NCBI RefSeq assembly: GCF_029543155.1
Contig: NZ_JARQXA010000001.1
Span: 1,054,001 to 1,118,000 of the forward strand
Origin: Sphingomonas sp. HITSZ_GF
GTDB taxonomy: Bacteria; Pseudomonadota; Alphaproteobacteria; Sphingomonadales; Sphingomonadaceae
Direction: 5' to 3'
DNA length: 64,000 nucleotides
Positions 35,230 to 43,531 of this stretch are shown here, piece after piece (within the stretch, counting starts at the first letter, position 1; the number at the start of each line of letters is the position of its first letter). The notes under the pieces were generated by a model. That model did no database searches. It saw only the letters and a program-made list of their open reading frames with translations, and was not told the origin of the DNA. Made by a program: the position numbers and the translations under genes.

Positions 35230-36123
35230 CTACACGGCCTCATTCTCGTCGGCGAGATGGCGCAGCAGCAGCGCCGCGGGCGGCGAAAGCTGGCGGCCCG
35301 ATGCGCTGATGATCGACAGCACCGACAGCGGAATCCCGCTCCCCTTCAGCGGAATGAAGCGCAGCACGCCCTGCTCGGCCTCGGCGACGATGTCGATCGG
35401 TGTCAGCAGGCCGATGCCCATCCCGCCCATCACCAGCGCCTTGATCAGCTCCACCGAGTTGGCGCTGGCCGAAAAGCGCGGCGTCTCGCCCAGATTGGAG
35501 ACCCATGCCCGGTTGACCACGCCACGCAGCGAATGGTTCTCGTCGGGCCCGACCAGCGGATAGGCGCAGCACTGGTCGAGCGTGACTTCGCTTTCGTTCG
35601 CCAGCGGATGATCGGGCATCACCACCGCGCCGATCTGCGAAACGAGCGCGCGCGCCACGCGCAATTCCTGCCGCTCGGGGGGATTGAAGGTGGCGCCCAT
35701 GTCGACATCGCCGCTCAGCACCAGGTCGACCACCGCCTGCGACGCGGCGATCTGGAGGCGGAAGACGATGCCCGGATACAGGCTGCGAAAGCTGAGCAGC
35801 GCGCGGGTGACGAATTCGCTGCTGCCCTCTGCCAGCGCGATCGTCACTTCGCCGCGCCGCAGCCCGCGCAGCTCGTCGATCTGCGATTCCGCCGCGGCGA
35901 GCTCGCGGCGCCAGCGGCGGACCATCGCGATCAGCACTTCGCCCGCCGCGGTCAGCCGCAGGCCGTGCGGCCGCCGGTCGAACAGCGGCACGCCCAGCCG
36001 TTCCTCCATCTTGAGGATCTGCCGGTCGATCGCCGAGGGGGCGACATGGAGATGCTCGGATGCGCGGCGGATCGAGCCGCGCCGGGCAACTTCATCGAAA
36101 TAGAGCGCGAACCGCGAAAGCAT
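35230..36123 (-). CDS. LysR-family transcriptional regulator
   Basis: 297 aa. The N-terminal winged helix-turn-helix (LYFDEVARRGSIRRASEHLH, VAPSAIDRQILKMEERLGVP) is typical, with an effector-binding domain after about residue 90. It is the first gene of the minus-strand run and lies 90 nt upstream of the binding-protein gene, in the same direction rather than divergent. It likely controls the importer/dioxygenase genes and perhaps the whole purine cluster. Confidence 0.9.
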   Translation of the reverse strand: MLSRFALYFDEVARRGSIRRASEHLHVAPSAIDRQILKMEERLGVPLFDRRPHGLRLTAAGEVLIAMVRRWRRELAAAESQIDELRGLRRGEVTIALAEGSSEFVTRALLSFRSLYPGIVFRLQIAASQAVVDLVLSGDVDMGATFNPPERQELRVARALVSQIGAVVMPDHPLANESEVTLDQCCAYPLVGPDENHSLRGVVNRAWVSNLGETPRFSASANSVELIKALVMGGMGIGLLTPIDIVAEAEQGVLRFIPLKGSGIPLSVLSIISASGRQLSPPAALLLRHLADENEAV

Positions 36124-36220
36124 GCCCTCACCTTCGCATGCGCAGCATAGAGTGCAAGCGCGTCGCTACGGGTGCAGTCCCGTTATCGTCCGTATCGCCG
36201 GAGCCGCTTGCCCGACTCGA

Positions 36221-36580
36221 TCACAATTCAGGCTTCAGCCCGCGAATCCTCGCGGGGATCAGCCGCCCATAGTCGTCGATGAAGCGCGGGATCGGCCCGC
36301 GTTGCTGGGTCTGGTCCGGCAAGTCGACCTCGACTTCGTCGACATAGCACCAGCCCCAGCCTTCGGGCGGGTCATAGCCTTCGATGATCGGGTGCCGGGT
36401 CGCGTGGAAATGCGCGGTTGCATGGCGATTCGGCGAATCGTCGCAGCAGCCGACATGGCCGCAGGCGCGGCACAGCCGCAGATGCACCCACCAGCTTCCC
36501 TGCTCCAGGCATTCGGCGCAGCCCAGCGACTGCGGGATCACCGGCTGGATGGTGTCGCTATGCGGGCAGGAATCGCTCAT
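36221..36580 (-). CDS. UBP-type zinc finger domain protein
   Basis: 119 aa. Zinc-binding Cys/His residues occur in CAECLEQGSWWVHLRLCRAC, GHVGCCDDSPNRHATAHFHA and TRHPIIEG, the pattern of the ZnF-UBP domain. In eukaryotes this domain binds ubiquitin C-termini; bacterial stand-alone versions are common but of unknown role. The ATG at 36580 overlaps the stop of the YbaK-like gene by 4 nt, so the two are cotranslated. Confidence 0.88.
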   Translation of the reverse strand: MSDSCPHSDTIQPVIPQSLGCAECLEQGSWWVHLRLCRACGHVGCCDDSPNRHATAHFHATRHPIIEGYDPPEGWGWCYVDEVEVDLPDQTQQRGPIPRFIDDYGRLIPARIRGLKPEL

Positions 36581-37053
36581 GGGGCCTCCGGGGCAAGCTT
36601 GCAGACGTCGATCCAGCGCTGCGAGACCAGCGCCGCCAGCCGCTCGGGCTCGACTTCCACCGATGCGGTGCGCGATCCCGCCGCGGGGAATACGCTGGTG
36701 TACCCCCGCAGCGAGACGTCGCAATAGACCGGCAGCGGGTTCGCCAGCCCGAAGGGGCAGACGCCGCCGACCGGGTGCCCGGTCAGCGCCTCCGCTTCCT
36801 CCGCACCGAGCATCGACGCGCGCCCGCCGAATTCCGCCTTGGTCTTTCCGTTGTCGAGCCGCGCATCGCCGCGGACGACGACGAGGAGCACCCGGTCGCC
36901 CACCCGCAACGCAAGCGTCTTGGCGATGCGCCCGGGCTCGACCCCGAGCGTCGCCGCCGCCTCGGCCACCGTCGCGGTGCTTGCCGCCTGCTCGATCAGC
37001 GTGAGATCGGGGGCATGCTCGGCAAGCCAGGCGCGCACGGTCTCTACGGTCAA
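36577..37053 (-). CDS. YbaK/EbsC-family aminoacyl-tRNA deacylase-like protein
   Basis: 158 aa. Recognisable features are TVAEAAATLGVEPGRIAKTL, the conserved Lys within this stretch, LLVVVRGDARLDN and TGHPVGGVCPFGLANPLPVY (the family's GxxPFG loop). Such proteins hydrolyse mischarged tRNAs, for example Cys-tRNA(Pro). The exact tRNA cannot be told by sequence. It overlaps the MHS transporter stop by 4 nt and the zinc finger gene by 4 nt. Confidence 0.88.
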   Translation of the reverse strand: MTVETVRAWLAEHAPDLTLIEQAASTATVAEAAATLGVEPGRIAKTLALRVGDRVLLVVVRGDARLDNGKTKAEFGGRASMLGAEEAEALTGHPVGGVCPFGLANPLPVYCDVSLRGYTSVFPAAGSRTASVEVEPERLAALVSQRWIDVCKLAPEAP

Positions 37054-38744
37054 TCCTCGATCCGCTTCCTGAACGTCTCGGGAAGCAGCAACAGCCCGAG
37101 GATGAAGGTGCAGGCCGCGGCCACCACAGGATACCAGAGGCCGTAATAGATATCCCCGGTCGCCGCGACCATCGCGAAGGCGGTCGCCGGCAGGAAGCCG
37201 CCGAACCAGCCATTGCCCAGATGATAGGGCAGCGACATCGAGGTGTAGCGGATCCGGCTCGGGAAAAGCTCGACCAGCATGCCCGCGATCGGGCCATAGA
37301 CCATGGTCACCAGCAGCACGAGCGCGAACAGGATCGCGATCACCAGTGGCTTGTTGATCCGGGCATCCTCGGCCTTGGCGGGGTAGCCGGCGCCGGCGAG
37401 CGTCGCCTTCATCTTGGCCTGGAACGCCGCGATGCCAGCGGCGCGGGTCGCGGCATCGTTGATCATGTCTTCGCGCTCGTCATAGGCCCGGACAATCTGA
37501 TCGCCGACCTGTACGGTCGCGGTAGTGCCCTTGGGCGCGCTGCGGTTGTGGTAGTTCACCCCCGCTTTGGCGAGCCAAGCCTTGGCAATGTCGCAACTGC
37601 TCGAATCGAACTTGTTCTTGCCCACGGGATCGAACTGGAACGAGCATTCGTCCGGGTCGGCGGTTACCGTAATCGGCGCCTTCGCCTGCGCCTCGGCCAG
37701 CGCCGGATTGGCGGCTTGCGTCAGCGCGTGGAACAGCGGGAAATAGGTGATCGACGCCAGCAGGCAGCCCGCCAGGATGATCGGCTTGCGGCCGATCTTG
37801 TCCGAAAGCCAGCCGAAGATCACGAAGAACGGCGTGCCCAAAGCCAGCGCCACGGCGATCAGCACGTTCGCGGTCATCCCGTCGACCTTGAGCGTCTTCT
37901 CGAGGAAGAACAGCGCATAGAACTGCCCGGTGTACCAGACCACCGCCTGGCCGACGACCGCACCGAACAGCGCGATCAGCACGATGCGCAGGTTGCCCCA
38001 GCGCAGGAAGGCCTCGGTCAGCGGCGCCTTGGAAGTGTTGCCGGTCGCCTTCATCCGGGCATAGACCGGGCTCTCGTTGAGCTGGAGGCGCACCCAGAGC
38101 GACACGCCGAGCAGCAAGATCGAGGCGAGGAACGGCACGCGCCAGCCCCAGCTCGCGAATGCTTCCTCGCCCAGCGCCGAACGCGTGCCGATCACCACCA
38201 GCAGCGATGCGAACAGGCCGAGCGTCGCGGTGGTCTGGATCCAGCTGGTGTAGAGCCCGCGCTTATGGTTGGGCGCATGCTCGGCGACATAGGTCGCAGC
38301 GCCGCCATATTGGCCGCCCAGCGCCAGCCCCTGCAGCACGCGGAGCGTCACCAGCAGGATCGGTGCAGCGACGCCGGCAGTGGCGAAATTGGGGAGCAGG
38401 CCCACCGCGAAGGTCGATCCGCCCATGATGCCCATGGTGACGAGGAAGGTGTTCTTGCGCCCCACCAGGTCGCCGATCCGCCCGAACACCAGCGCGCCGA
38501 ACGGGCGCACCGCAAATCCGGCGGCAAAGGCGGCGAGCGCGAAGATGAAGGCAGTGGTGTCGTTCACCCCGGCGAAGAACTGCGCCGAGATCGTCGTCGC
38601 CAGCAGGCCGTACAGGTAGAAGTCATACCATTCGAACACGGTGCCCAGCGACGAAGCCGCGATCACCATCTTCTCGTTCCTGGTGGCTGTATGATGTTCG
38701 CCCTCGGGCGCCGCCGGGGTGGCGGACGTTGCATCCTCGCTCAA
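37050..38744 (-). CDS. MFS transporter of the metabolite:H+ symporter (MHS) type with a large periplasmic-type insert
   Basis: 564 aa. N-terminal hallmark MVIAASSLGTVFEWYDFYLY and motif A-like GRIGDLVGRKNTF are typical of ShiA/ProP-like carriers. Between helices, residues ~342-464 form a ~120-residue hydrophilic insert with Cys367 and Cys384, absent from the common 430-450-aa family members. The start is a TTG at 38744 preceded by AAGGGGA at 6 nt; the frame runs on to 38873 without homology. A LacI-type palindrome lies 18 nt upstream. The substrate is unknown; organic acids are usual for the family. Confidence 0.88.
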   Translation of the reverse strand: MSEDATSATPAAPEGEHHTATRNEKMVIAASSLGTVFEWYDFYLYGLLATTISAQFFAGVNDTTAFIFALAAFAAGFAVRPFGALVFGRIGDLVGRKNTFLVTMGIMGGSTFAVGLLPNFATAGVAAPILLVTLRVLQGLALGGQYGGAATYVAEHAPNHKRGLYTSWIQTTATLGLFASLLVVIGTRSALGEEAFASWGWRVPFLASILLLGVSLWVRLQLNESPVYARMKATGNTSKAPLTEAFLRWGNLRIVLIALFGAVVGQAVVWYTGQFYALFFLEKTLKVDGMTANVLIAVALALGTPFFVIFGWLSDKIGRKPIILAGCLLASITYFPLFHALTQAANPALAEAQAKAPITVTADPDECSFQFDPVGKNKFDSSSCDIAKAWLAKAGVNYHNRSAPKGTTATVQVGDQIVRAYDEREDMINDAATRAAGIAAFQAKMKATLAGAGYPAKAEDARINKPLVIAILFALVLLVTMVYGPIAGMLVELFPSRIRYTSMSLPYHLGNGWFGGFLPATAFAMVAATGDIYYGLWYPVVAAACTFILGLLLLPETFRKRIED

Positions 38745-38762
38745 GCTGTATCCCCTTATATT

Positions 38763-38774
38763 GTTAGCGCTAAC
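38763..38774. promoter_or_regulatory. Predicted LacI-family operator
   Basis: GTTAGCGCTAAC is a perfect 12-bp palindrome of the kind bound by LacI/GalR-type repressors, centred on the CpG pair. It lies 18 nt upstream of the transporter start codon, where a repressor would block transcription. No LacI-family gene is in the window. Confidence 0.6.
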
Positions 38775-38938
38775 CGACCACAGTCCCGCTGTGATTGGAA
38801 CCCCCATCGCTTCGCGCGCTCTCTGGCGCACTTCGCCGGCAGGTTCGGCGATGCGCACGCACAATGCAAACAAAGCCAGGCTTGGGGGCGCAAAAGCTGT
38901 ACTTCACACGCTCGCACTTGCAGCGTAGAGGGGTGCGC

Positions 38939-39205
38939 ATGTTCGAGCGCTTCTTCCTGTCCCACCCGCGCGCCGTCGGCGAAAGCTATGGCGAGCATGC
39001 CGCCACCGCCGCGCGATTCGGCTTCACGATGATCGTCGGCGGCATCGCCTGCGTGGTCCATGCGATCATGCCGGCGCTGTTCGTGCGCACCGCGAGCGAT
39101 GCGGTGAAGCGCCTCTATGCGCAGATGATGGCGCGCCAGCCGGGCATGAACGCCAAGCCGCTCGCGCACCAGCAGCCCGAGTGGCAGATCGAATACGAAA
39201 TCTGA
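38939..39205 (+). CDS. DUF6356 family small membrane protein
   Basis: 88 aa. The sequence (MFERFFLSHPRAVGESYGEH, FTMIVGGIACVVHAIMPALF) matches what I know of the DUF6356 proteins common in sphingomonads: an amphipathic start, one hydrophobic helix and a polar tail ending in WQIEYEI. The function is unknown. It lies 15 nt upstream of an FAD/NAD(P)-binding protein gene on the same strand and is divergent from the MHS transporter. Confidence 0.8.
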   Translation: MFERFFLSHPRAVGESYGEHAATAARFGFTMIVGGIACVVHAIMPALFVRTASDAVKRLYAQMMARQPGMNAKPLAHQQPEWQIEYEI

Positions 39206-39220
39206 GCGGGGAGCCGCACG

Positions 39221-40567
39221 ATGATCGAACACGTCGCCATTATCGGCGCGGGGTTCTCCGGCACCCTGCAGGCGATCAACCTGCTCCGCCACGAAGGGCC
39301 CCGCGCCACGCTGATCGAGCGCGCTCCAGTGGCCGGCCTCGGCCTTGCCTATGGCGCCGCCCACCCCAGCCATGTGCTGAACGTGCGCGCGGCGAACATG
39401 AGCGCCTTCCCCGACGACCCGTCGCACTTCGTCCGCTGGCTCGAAGCACGCGGCGTCGAGAATGCCGCCACCGCCTTCATCCCGCGCGTCACCTATGGCG
39501 AATATCTGCGCGAGCTGCTCGACGCCGCGCTGCTCGCCCACCCCGACCGGCTGACGCTGGTCCGCGACGCAGTCGAGGATCTCGACTTCGCTGACGGTGT
39601 GACGGTGCGGCTCAAGGGCGGCGCGGTCGAAGCCGATGCCGCGGTGCTCGCCGTCGGCAATCTGCCCCCGCACGATCCGCCCGGGCTCGATCCCGAAAAG
39701 CTCAGCTTCGAACGCTACAAGGGCGATCCCTGGGGCGCGAGCGTGCCCGAGGGGCTCGGCCCGGACGACACCGTGCTGATCATCGGCACCGGGCTGACGA
39801 TGGTCGATCTCGCGCTGATGCTCGACGCGCACGGCTTCGAGGGCAGGATCGTCGCCCTCTCGCGCCGCGGCCTGCTCCCGCGCCCGCATGCCGCGGGAAC
39901 CGACTTCGCGAAGATCGCCGAGCGCCCGGCGACCATCGCCTCGCAGCTGCTCCGCAGCGTCCGCGAACGCGGCGAGGCGATCGGCTGGCGCAACGCGGTC
40001 GACGAGCTGCGCCCCTTCACCCAGGGCATGTGGGGCAATGCCAGCGAGGCCGAGCGCGCGCGCTTCCTGCGGCACCTTCGCCCCTGGTGGGACGTGCATC
40101 GCCATCGCCTCGCGCCCGAGGTCCATGCGCGCCTCAGCGCAATGCTCGATCGTGGCCAGCTCGAAGTGATCGCCGGCAAGACGCTCGGCTTCGTCGAGAA
40201 GCCCGAGGGCATCGAAGTGACGCTGCGCCGCCGCGGCACCGATGCGGCCGAGACGATGACCGTCCAGCGCATCGTCAACTGCACCGGCCCCTTGGGCGAC
40301 CTCAACCGCACCGAGGAGCCGCTGCTCCAGAAGCTCGCGGCCAGCGGGATGATCCGCCCCGATGCCGCGCATCTCGGCATCGATGTCGACAATCAGGGCC
40401 AGACGATCAACGCAGCGGGCCAGCCCAACGGCAATCTCTACGCGCTCGGGCCGATGACGCGCGGCGCCTTCTGGGAGATCGTCGCCGTGCCCGACATCCG
40501 CACCCAGACCTGGAGCGTCGCCCGCCGCCTCTCCAACGCGCACTGGGTCGGCGGCGAAGGGCTTTAA
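39221..40567 (+). CDS. FAD/NAD(P)-binding protein (NAD_binding_9 type)
   Basis: 448 aa. N-terminal Rossmann motif VAIIGAGFSGTLQAINLL and a second dinucleotide motif VLIIGTGLTMVDLALML near 186-202. YGAAHPSHVLNVRAANMSAF is a feature of the NAD_binding_9 flavoproteins that also include HpnW/hydroxyacylglutathione-like oxidoreductases of unclear role. Complete in length with a good start 15 nt after DUF6356. The reaction is not known. Confidence 0.8.
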   Translation: MIEHVAIIGAGFSGTLQAINLLRHEGPRATLIERAPVAGLGLAYGAAHPSHVLNVRAANMSAFPDDPSHFVRWLEARGVENAATAFIPRVTYGEYLRELLDAALLAHPDRLTLVRDAVEDLDFADGVTVRLKGGAVEADAAVLAVGNLPPHDPPGLDPEKLSFERYKGDPWGASVPEGLGPDDTVLIIGTGLTMVDLALMLDAHGFEGRIVALSRRGLLPRPHAAGTDFAKIAERPATIASQLLRSVRERGEAIGWRNAVDELRPFTQGMWGNASEAERARFLRHLRPWWDVHRHRLAPEVHARLSAMLDRGQLEVIAGKTLGFVEKPEGIEVTLRRRGTDAAETMTVQRIVNCTGPLGDLNRTEEPLLQKLAASGMIRPDAAHLGIDVDNQGQTINAAGQPNGNLYALGPMTRGAFWEIVAVPDIRTQTWSVARRLSNAHWVGGEGL

Positions 40568-40596
40568 CTGCTTCCATCGTCATAGAAAGATACGCC

Positions 40597-41898
40597 CTAG
40601 GGCGGCAGGAGCGACCAGCTGTCATTGCCATGGTCGTACCAGAGGTAGAGCAGCTTGTTCACCTCGGCATAGACGATCGCGGCCAGATGGACGTCGCCAT
40701 CGGGGGCATAGCCGCGGAACAGCACCGGATCGCCGGTGATCGCCTGGCCGAAGGGCGGCGCGGCGAGGTTCAGCTTGACCTTGCCGTCGCTCGCCACATC
40801 GAACGAGAACCCGCACAGCCGCTGCCCCACGCGGCCGAGCACCACGGTGCGGCTTGGCGTGACATGCTCGGCGGCCATGCCGTCGAGCCGGAAGGGAATC
40901 TCCTCCACCGTCCAGCTGTCGGTACCGCGGAAATAGAGCGTCTTCTGGCCCGAGGGCACGAACAGGTGGAAGACCGTCTTCGGCACGATGGTGTTGATCA
41001 CGCACACATCGCCATTGGGCTCGCCCGGCCCGGGCGGCAGCAGCCGCTCGCCATAGCTGGGGTTGCCGGTGTTCACGAAGCCGTTCTTGATCGGCGACTG
41101 CGGCACGAAGACATTGGCGATCGGATCCGAGAGACCGGCGATCCGGCCATGCACTTCGCCGATCGGCAATATCGCCTTGCCGGAGCAGGTCGGCTTCAGG
41201 CTGCCGTCCTTCCCCACGTCATAGATCACCACGCCGCCGGTGACGCGCACCGCCAGCCGGGCGATGACGCTGCCGGCGCCGTTCAGCCCCGGCAGCAGCA
41301 CCGGATCGCCCAGAAAACCGCCTTCGATCAGCACGGCGTTGCTCGAGGCGATCACCGGCGTGCCCGAATCGGTCTCCAGGAATTGCCCCGCCCATAGCCG
41401 GCGGTCCGGGCCCACCACGCAATACAGCGCGAAATTGCGCGGCCCGGTGGGCACCAGCACCGGGCTGGAGCGCAGCCCGGGAACGCCCTCGAATGCCGGG
41501 ATGCGGCGCATCGTCGTGCCGTTCTCCAGCCGATACTGGACGAGGTTGCCGTCGACCTCGGCGAAGATATCATCCGCATGCGCGCCCGATCGCACCGCAG
41601 GGCGCCTCGGCGCGAACCGCCCGCGCGGCAGCGGATCGTTGCCGAGCCGTGCCCCCAGCCTCATCGCGGTCGGGCGGACCTGCGGTGGCGCGGCGCGCGG
41701 CGGAGCGACCTCCACCTCCGTCTCGTCGGGGTGTCGCAACGACGCCAAATCTACCTGGCTGAGAAATTTGCCCGGCACCCAGGTCGGCTCGGGCGCGAAC
41801 GGCGGCGCCGGCATCGCCACCGGTGCCGGTGCGGGCGCGGCGCGGGTCCGCCGCACGGGTGCCGATGCGGGCTTCTTCTCTTGCTTCGCCTTGGCCAT
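40597..41898 (-). CDS. Hypothetical protein, partner of the MACPF-like protein
   Basis: 433 aa, family not recognised. Residues 1-80 are rich in Ala/Pro/Lys and probably disordered (no signal peptide; Met-Ala-Lys-Ala-Lys start). The rest shows repeated segments of the form PVL-x-PG-x-R-x-x-ALYCVVGPD-R-LW and AVLIEGGFLGDPVLLPG, then FVPSGQKTLYFRGTDSW, suggesting a beta-propeller or repeated beta-sheet fold. The start codon lies 9 nt beyond the MACPF stop and its Shine-Dalgarno AGGGGCG overlaps that stop, so both proteins are made together. Confidence 0.75.
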   Translation of the reverse strand: MAKAKQEKKPASAPVRRTRAAPAPAPVAMPAPPFAPEPTWVPGKFLSQVDLASLRHPDETEVEVAPPRAAPPQVRPTAMRLGARLGNDPLPRGRFAPRRPAVRSGAHADDIFAEVDGNLVQYRLENGTTMRRIPAFEGVPGLRSSPVLVPTGPRNFALYCVVGPDRRLWAGQFLETDSGTPVIASSNAVLIEGGFLGDPVLLPGLNGAGSVIARLAVRVTGGVVIYDVGKDGSLKPTCSGKAILPIGEVHGRIAGLSDPIANVFVPQSPIKNGFVNTGNPSYGERLLPPGPGEPNGDVCVINTIVPKTVFHLFVPSGQKTLYFRGTDSWTVEEIPFRLDGMAAEHVTPSRTVVLGRVGQRLCGFSFDVASDGKVKLNLAAPPFGQAITGDPVLFRGYAPDGDVHLAAIVYAEVNKLLYLWYDHGNDSWSLLPP

Positions 41899-41907
41899 GG
41901 CGCGCCC

Positions 41908-43380
41908 CTATTTGAGCTCGAACAGCGCGAAGCTGCGCGCGAGCGGGAAGAGATACTGGTCATAGTCGAGCATCATCGGCTCGGACCGCCAGAGCTGCTG
42001 CCAACACCAGAGCGTGGCGAAGATGCCGCGCTGCGCCTCGAGGCTGGCATAGCGATAGAGCGGCACCAGGTTGGTCACCTTGACCGGTCGCCACATCAGG
42101 CAGGCGCCGAGCGAGGCCGCCCATTTCGGCGGATCGGTCACCAGCCCGGGGTCGCCGCCGATCGCCTGGAGCATCGCGGTGCGCTCCTGATCGTCCTTGA
42201 GGTCCTTCTTCTCGCCCGACGCCGATGCCGATGCGGCGACGTTCACCGCCATCGCCTTCACTGCCGCCTTCACTTCGAGCTGCCATTTGGACAGCTCCTC
42301 CTTCGAATGGACGGTCTTCTCATCCTGGACGTAGAGCTTGCCGCCGATCTCGGTCTCGAGCGCCAGATAGGCGCCCCAGTCCTCGAAGAAATTGCGCAGC
42401 GCCTCGAATTCCTCGAAGCGGCGGCCGGAGAATTTGGCGAAGCTCTCCAGCTCCTTGAGGCAGGCGACGGTCAGGCGCGGCTGCTGGAGCTGGCGCACCT
42501 CGAGTTTGGGCACCGAGATTTCGCAATAGGAATAGAAGGTGCCGTCGATCGCCTTGGACCCGCCCGAGGTGCCGCCCGAGGCCGAGGCGCTGGCGCCCCA
42601 GCCCGCCCCGCCGCCGCCGATGCTGAGCGATCCCCCCACCGCCGAGCGCACCTCGCGCTCGGTGCGGCTCGAAGTGACGAAATCGTTGCTGACATAGCTC
42701 TGGCGCGGCATGCGCGAGAGCACCGCGGCGTGCGGCGCCTCGCCCGTGTCGATCACGTCGCGATAGCTCCAGCTGATCTCGCCGTTGCGCAGCAGCACGC
42801 CCTTGAAGACGTTGTTGACCTCCAGCACGCGCGCCTTGGTCTCGGGCGTGAGCGCGGCATAGACGTCGTTCACCGCCGAAGCGGTCGCGGTGCCGTCGCT
42901 CAGCTTCTTCGCAAGCAGGTCCTGGATCTTGGCGAAGTCGCCCAGCTCGGGCAGCTTGTACCCCGCCGGCAGCTCGGCCGCCGTGCCGCGGCTCGCCTGG
43001 TGGACATGCGCGATCCCGTCCTCGCCGAGCAGCTGGATCACAGTCAGCTCGCCCTCGGCCTTGGTCTGCACCGCCGAGTTGTTGACCATGAACTTGAACG
43101 ACTTGTCGAGGTCCGGCACCCCGGCGAGCAGCTTGCGCAGCTCCGCCAGCGTCGTCGACTTGGCATAGACGATATGCACGACGATCGCCGGATCCTTGTC
43201 CGCCTGGATCGTCAGCGGATAGGATTTTCCCGCCGCCGCCGGGTCGATCTTTTCCGGCAGCGTCTTGGGATCGATGATCGGCTTGGGCGCGGGCGTCGGC
43301 GTCGGCGTCGGGGCTGGTGTCGGCGACGGGCTCGGCGTCGGCTTGGGCGCCGGGGTCGGCGTTGGGCTCGGCTCAGGCAT
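41908..43380 (-). CDS. MACPF (membrane attack complex/perforin)-domain-like protein
   Basis: 490 aa. Residues 1-34 are an almost pure Pro/Thr/Ser/Ala segment; 50-120 may form a beta-grasp-like domain. The MACPF-like part spans about 190-445: a Gly/Ser/Ala-rich strand region (VGGSLSIGGGGAGWGASASA), the signature FFEDWGAYLALETEIGGKLY (W335-G336, G346-G347) corresponding to the family's YGTHF-x-GG region, a second Ser/Ala-rich amphipathic stretch (NVAASASASGEKKD), and IGGDP-x-W-x-x-SL followed by P-x-x-x-N-L-V-P-L. The usual His after the WG pair is absent. No signal peptide. ATG at 43380 has GAGGGGA before it. Divergent from hppD. Confidence 0.65.
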   Translation of the reverse strand: MPEPSPTPTPAPKPTPSPSPTPAPTPTPTPAPKPIIDPKTLPEKIDPAAAGKSYPLTIQADKDPAIVVHIVYAKSTTLAELRKLLAGVPDLDKSFKFMVNNSAVQTKAEGELTVIQLLGEDGIAHVHQASRGTAAELPAGYKLPELGDFAKIQDLLAKKLSDGTATASAVNDVYAALTPETKARVLEVNNVFKGVLLRNGEISWSYRDVIDTGEAPHAAVLSRMPRQSYVSNDFVTSSRTEREVRSAVGGSLSIGGGGAGWGASASASGGTSGGSKAIDGTFYSYCEISVPKLEVRQLQQPRLTVACLKELESFAKFSGRRFEEFEALRNFFEDWGAYLALETEIGGKLYVQDEKTVHSKEELSKWQLEVKAAVKAMAVNVAASASASGEKKDLKDDQERTAMLQAIGGDPGLVTDPPKWAASLGACLMWRPVKVTNLVPLYRYASLEAQRGIFATLWCWQQLWRSEPMMLDYDQYLFPLARSFALFELK

Positions 43381-43465
43381 GGCTTTTCCCCTCGCGGGAA
43401 AATTCCGGAATCCCCCGGCCCGAGTCAACGAAGGCTCGAACCGTTTCGGTGCCGCTCCGGATAAC

Positions 43466-43483
43466 TAGTATCAATTGACACTA
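43466..43483. promoter_or_regulatory. Palindromic operator/promoter of hppD (TAGTATCA-AT-TGACACTA)
   Basis: 18-bp near-perfect palindrome with one mismatch per half, 48 nt before the hppD start. A near-identical copy lies 41 nt before hmgA. TTGACA within it could serve as the -35 element, so repressor binding would occlude polymerase. The two genes are consecutive steps of tyrosine catabolism. Confidence 0.75.
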
Positions 43484-43531
43484 CCTGTCCTTGGGACTAG
43501 TCCGCGCCTCACCTTCCTGGAGCGTGTACCG

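Noticed and set aside
40568..40596. Possible terminator between the FAD protein and the convergent hypothetical gene
   Set aside because: A short palindrome CGCCCTAGGGCG is present but lies partly in the coding end and lacks a T-tract.
43270..43380. Tandem Pro/Thr codon repeats as a DNA tandem repeat locus
   Set aside because: It is in frame within the MACPF-like gene and is best explained as a low-complexity protein segment.
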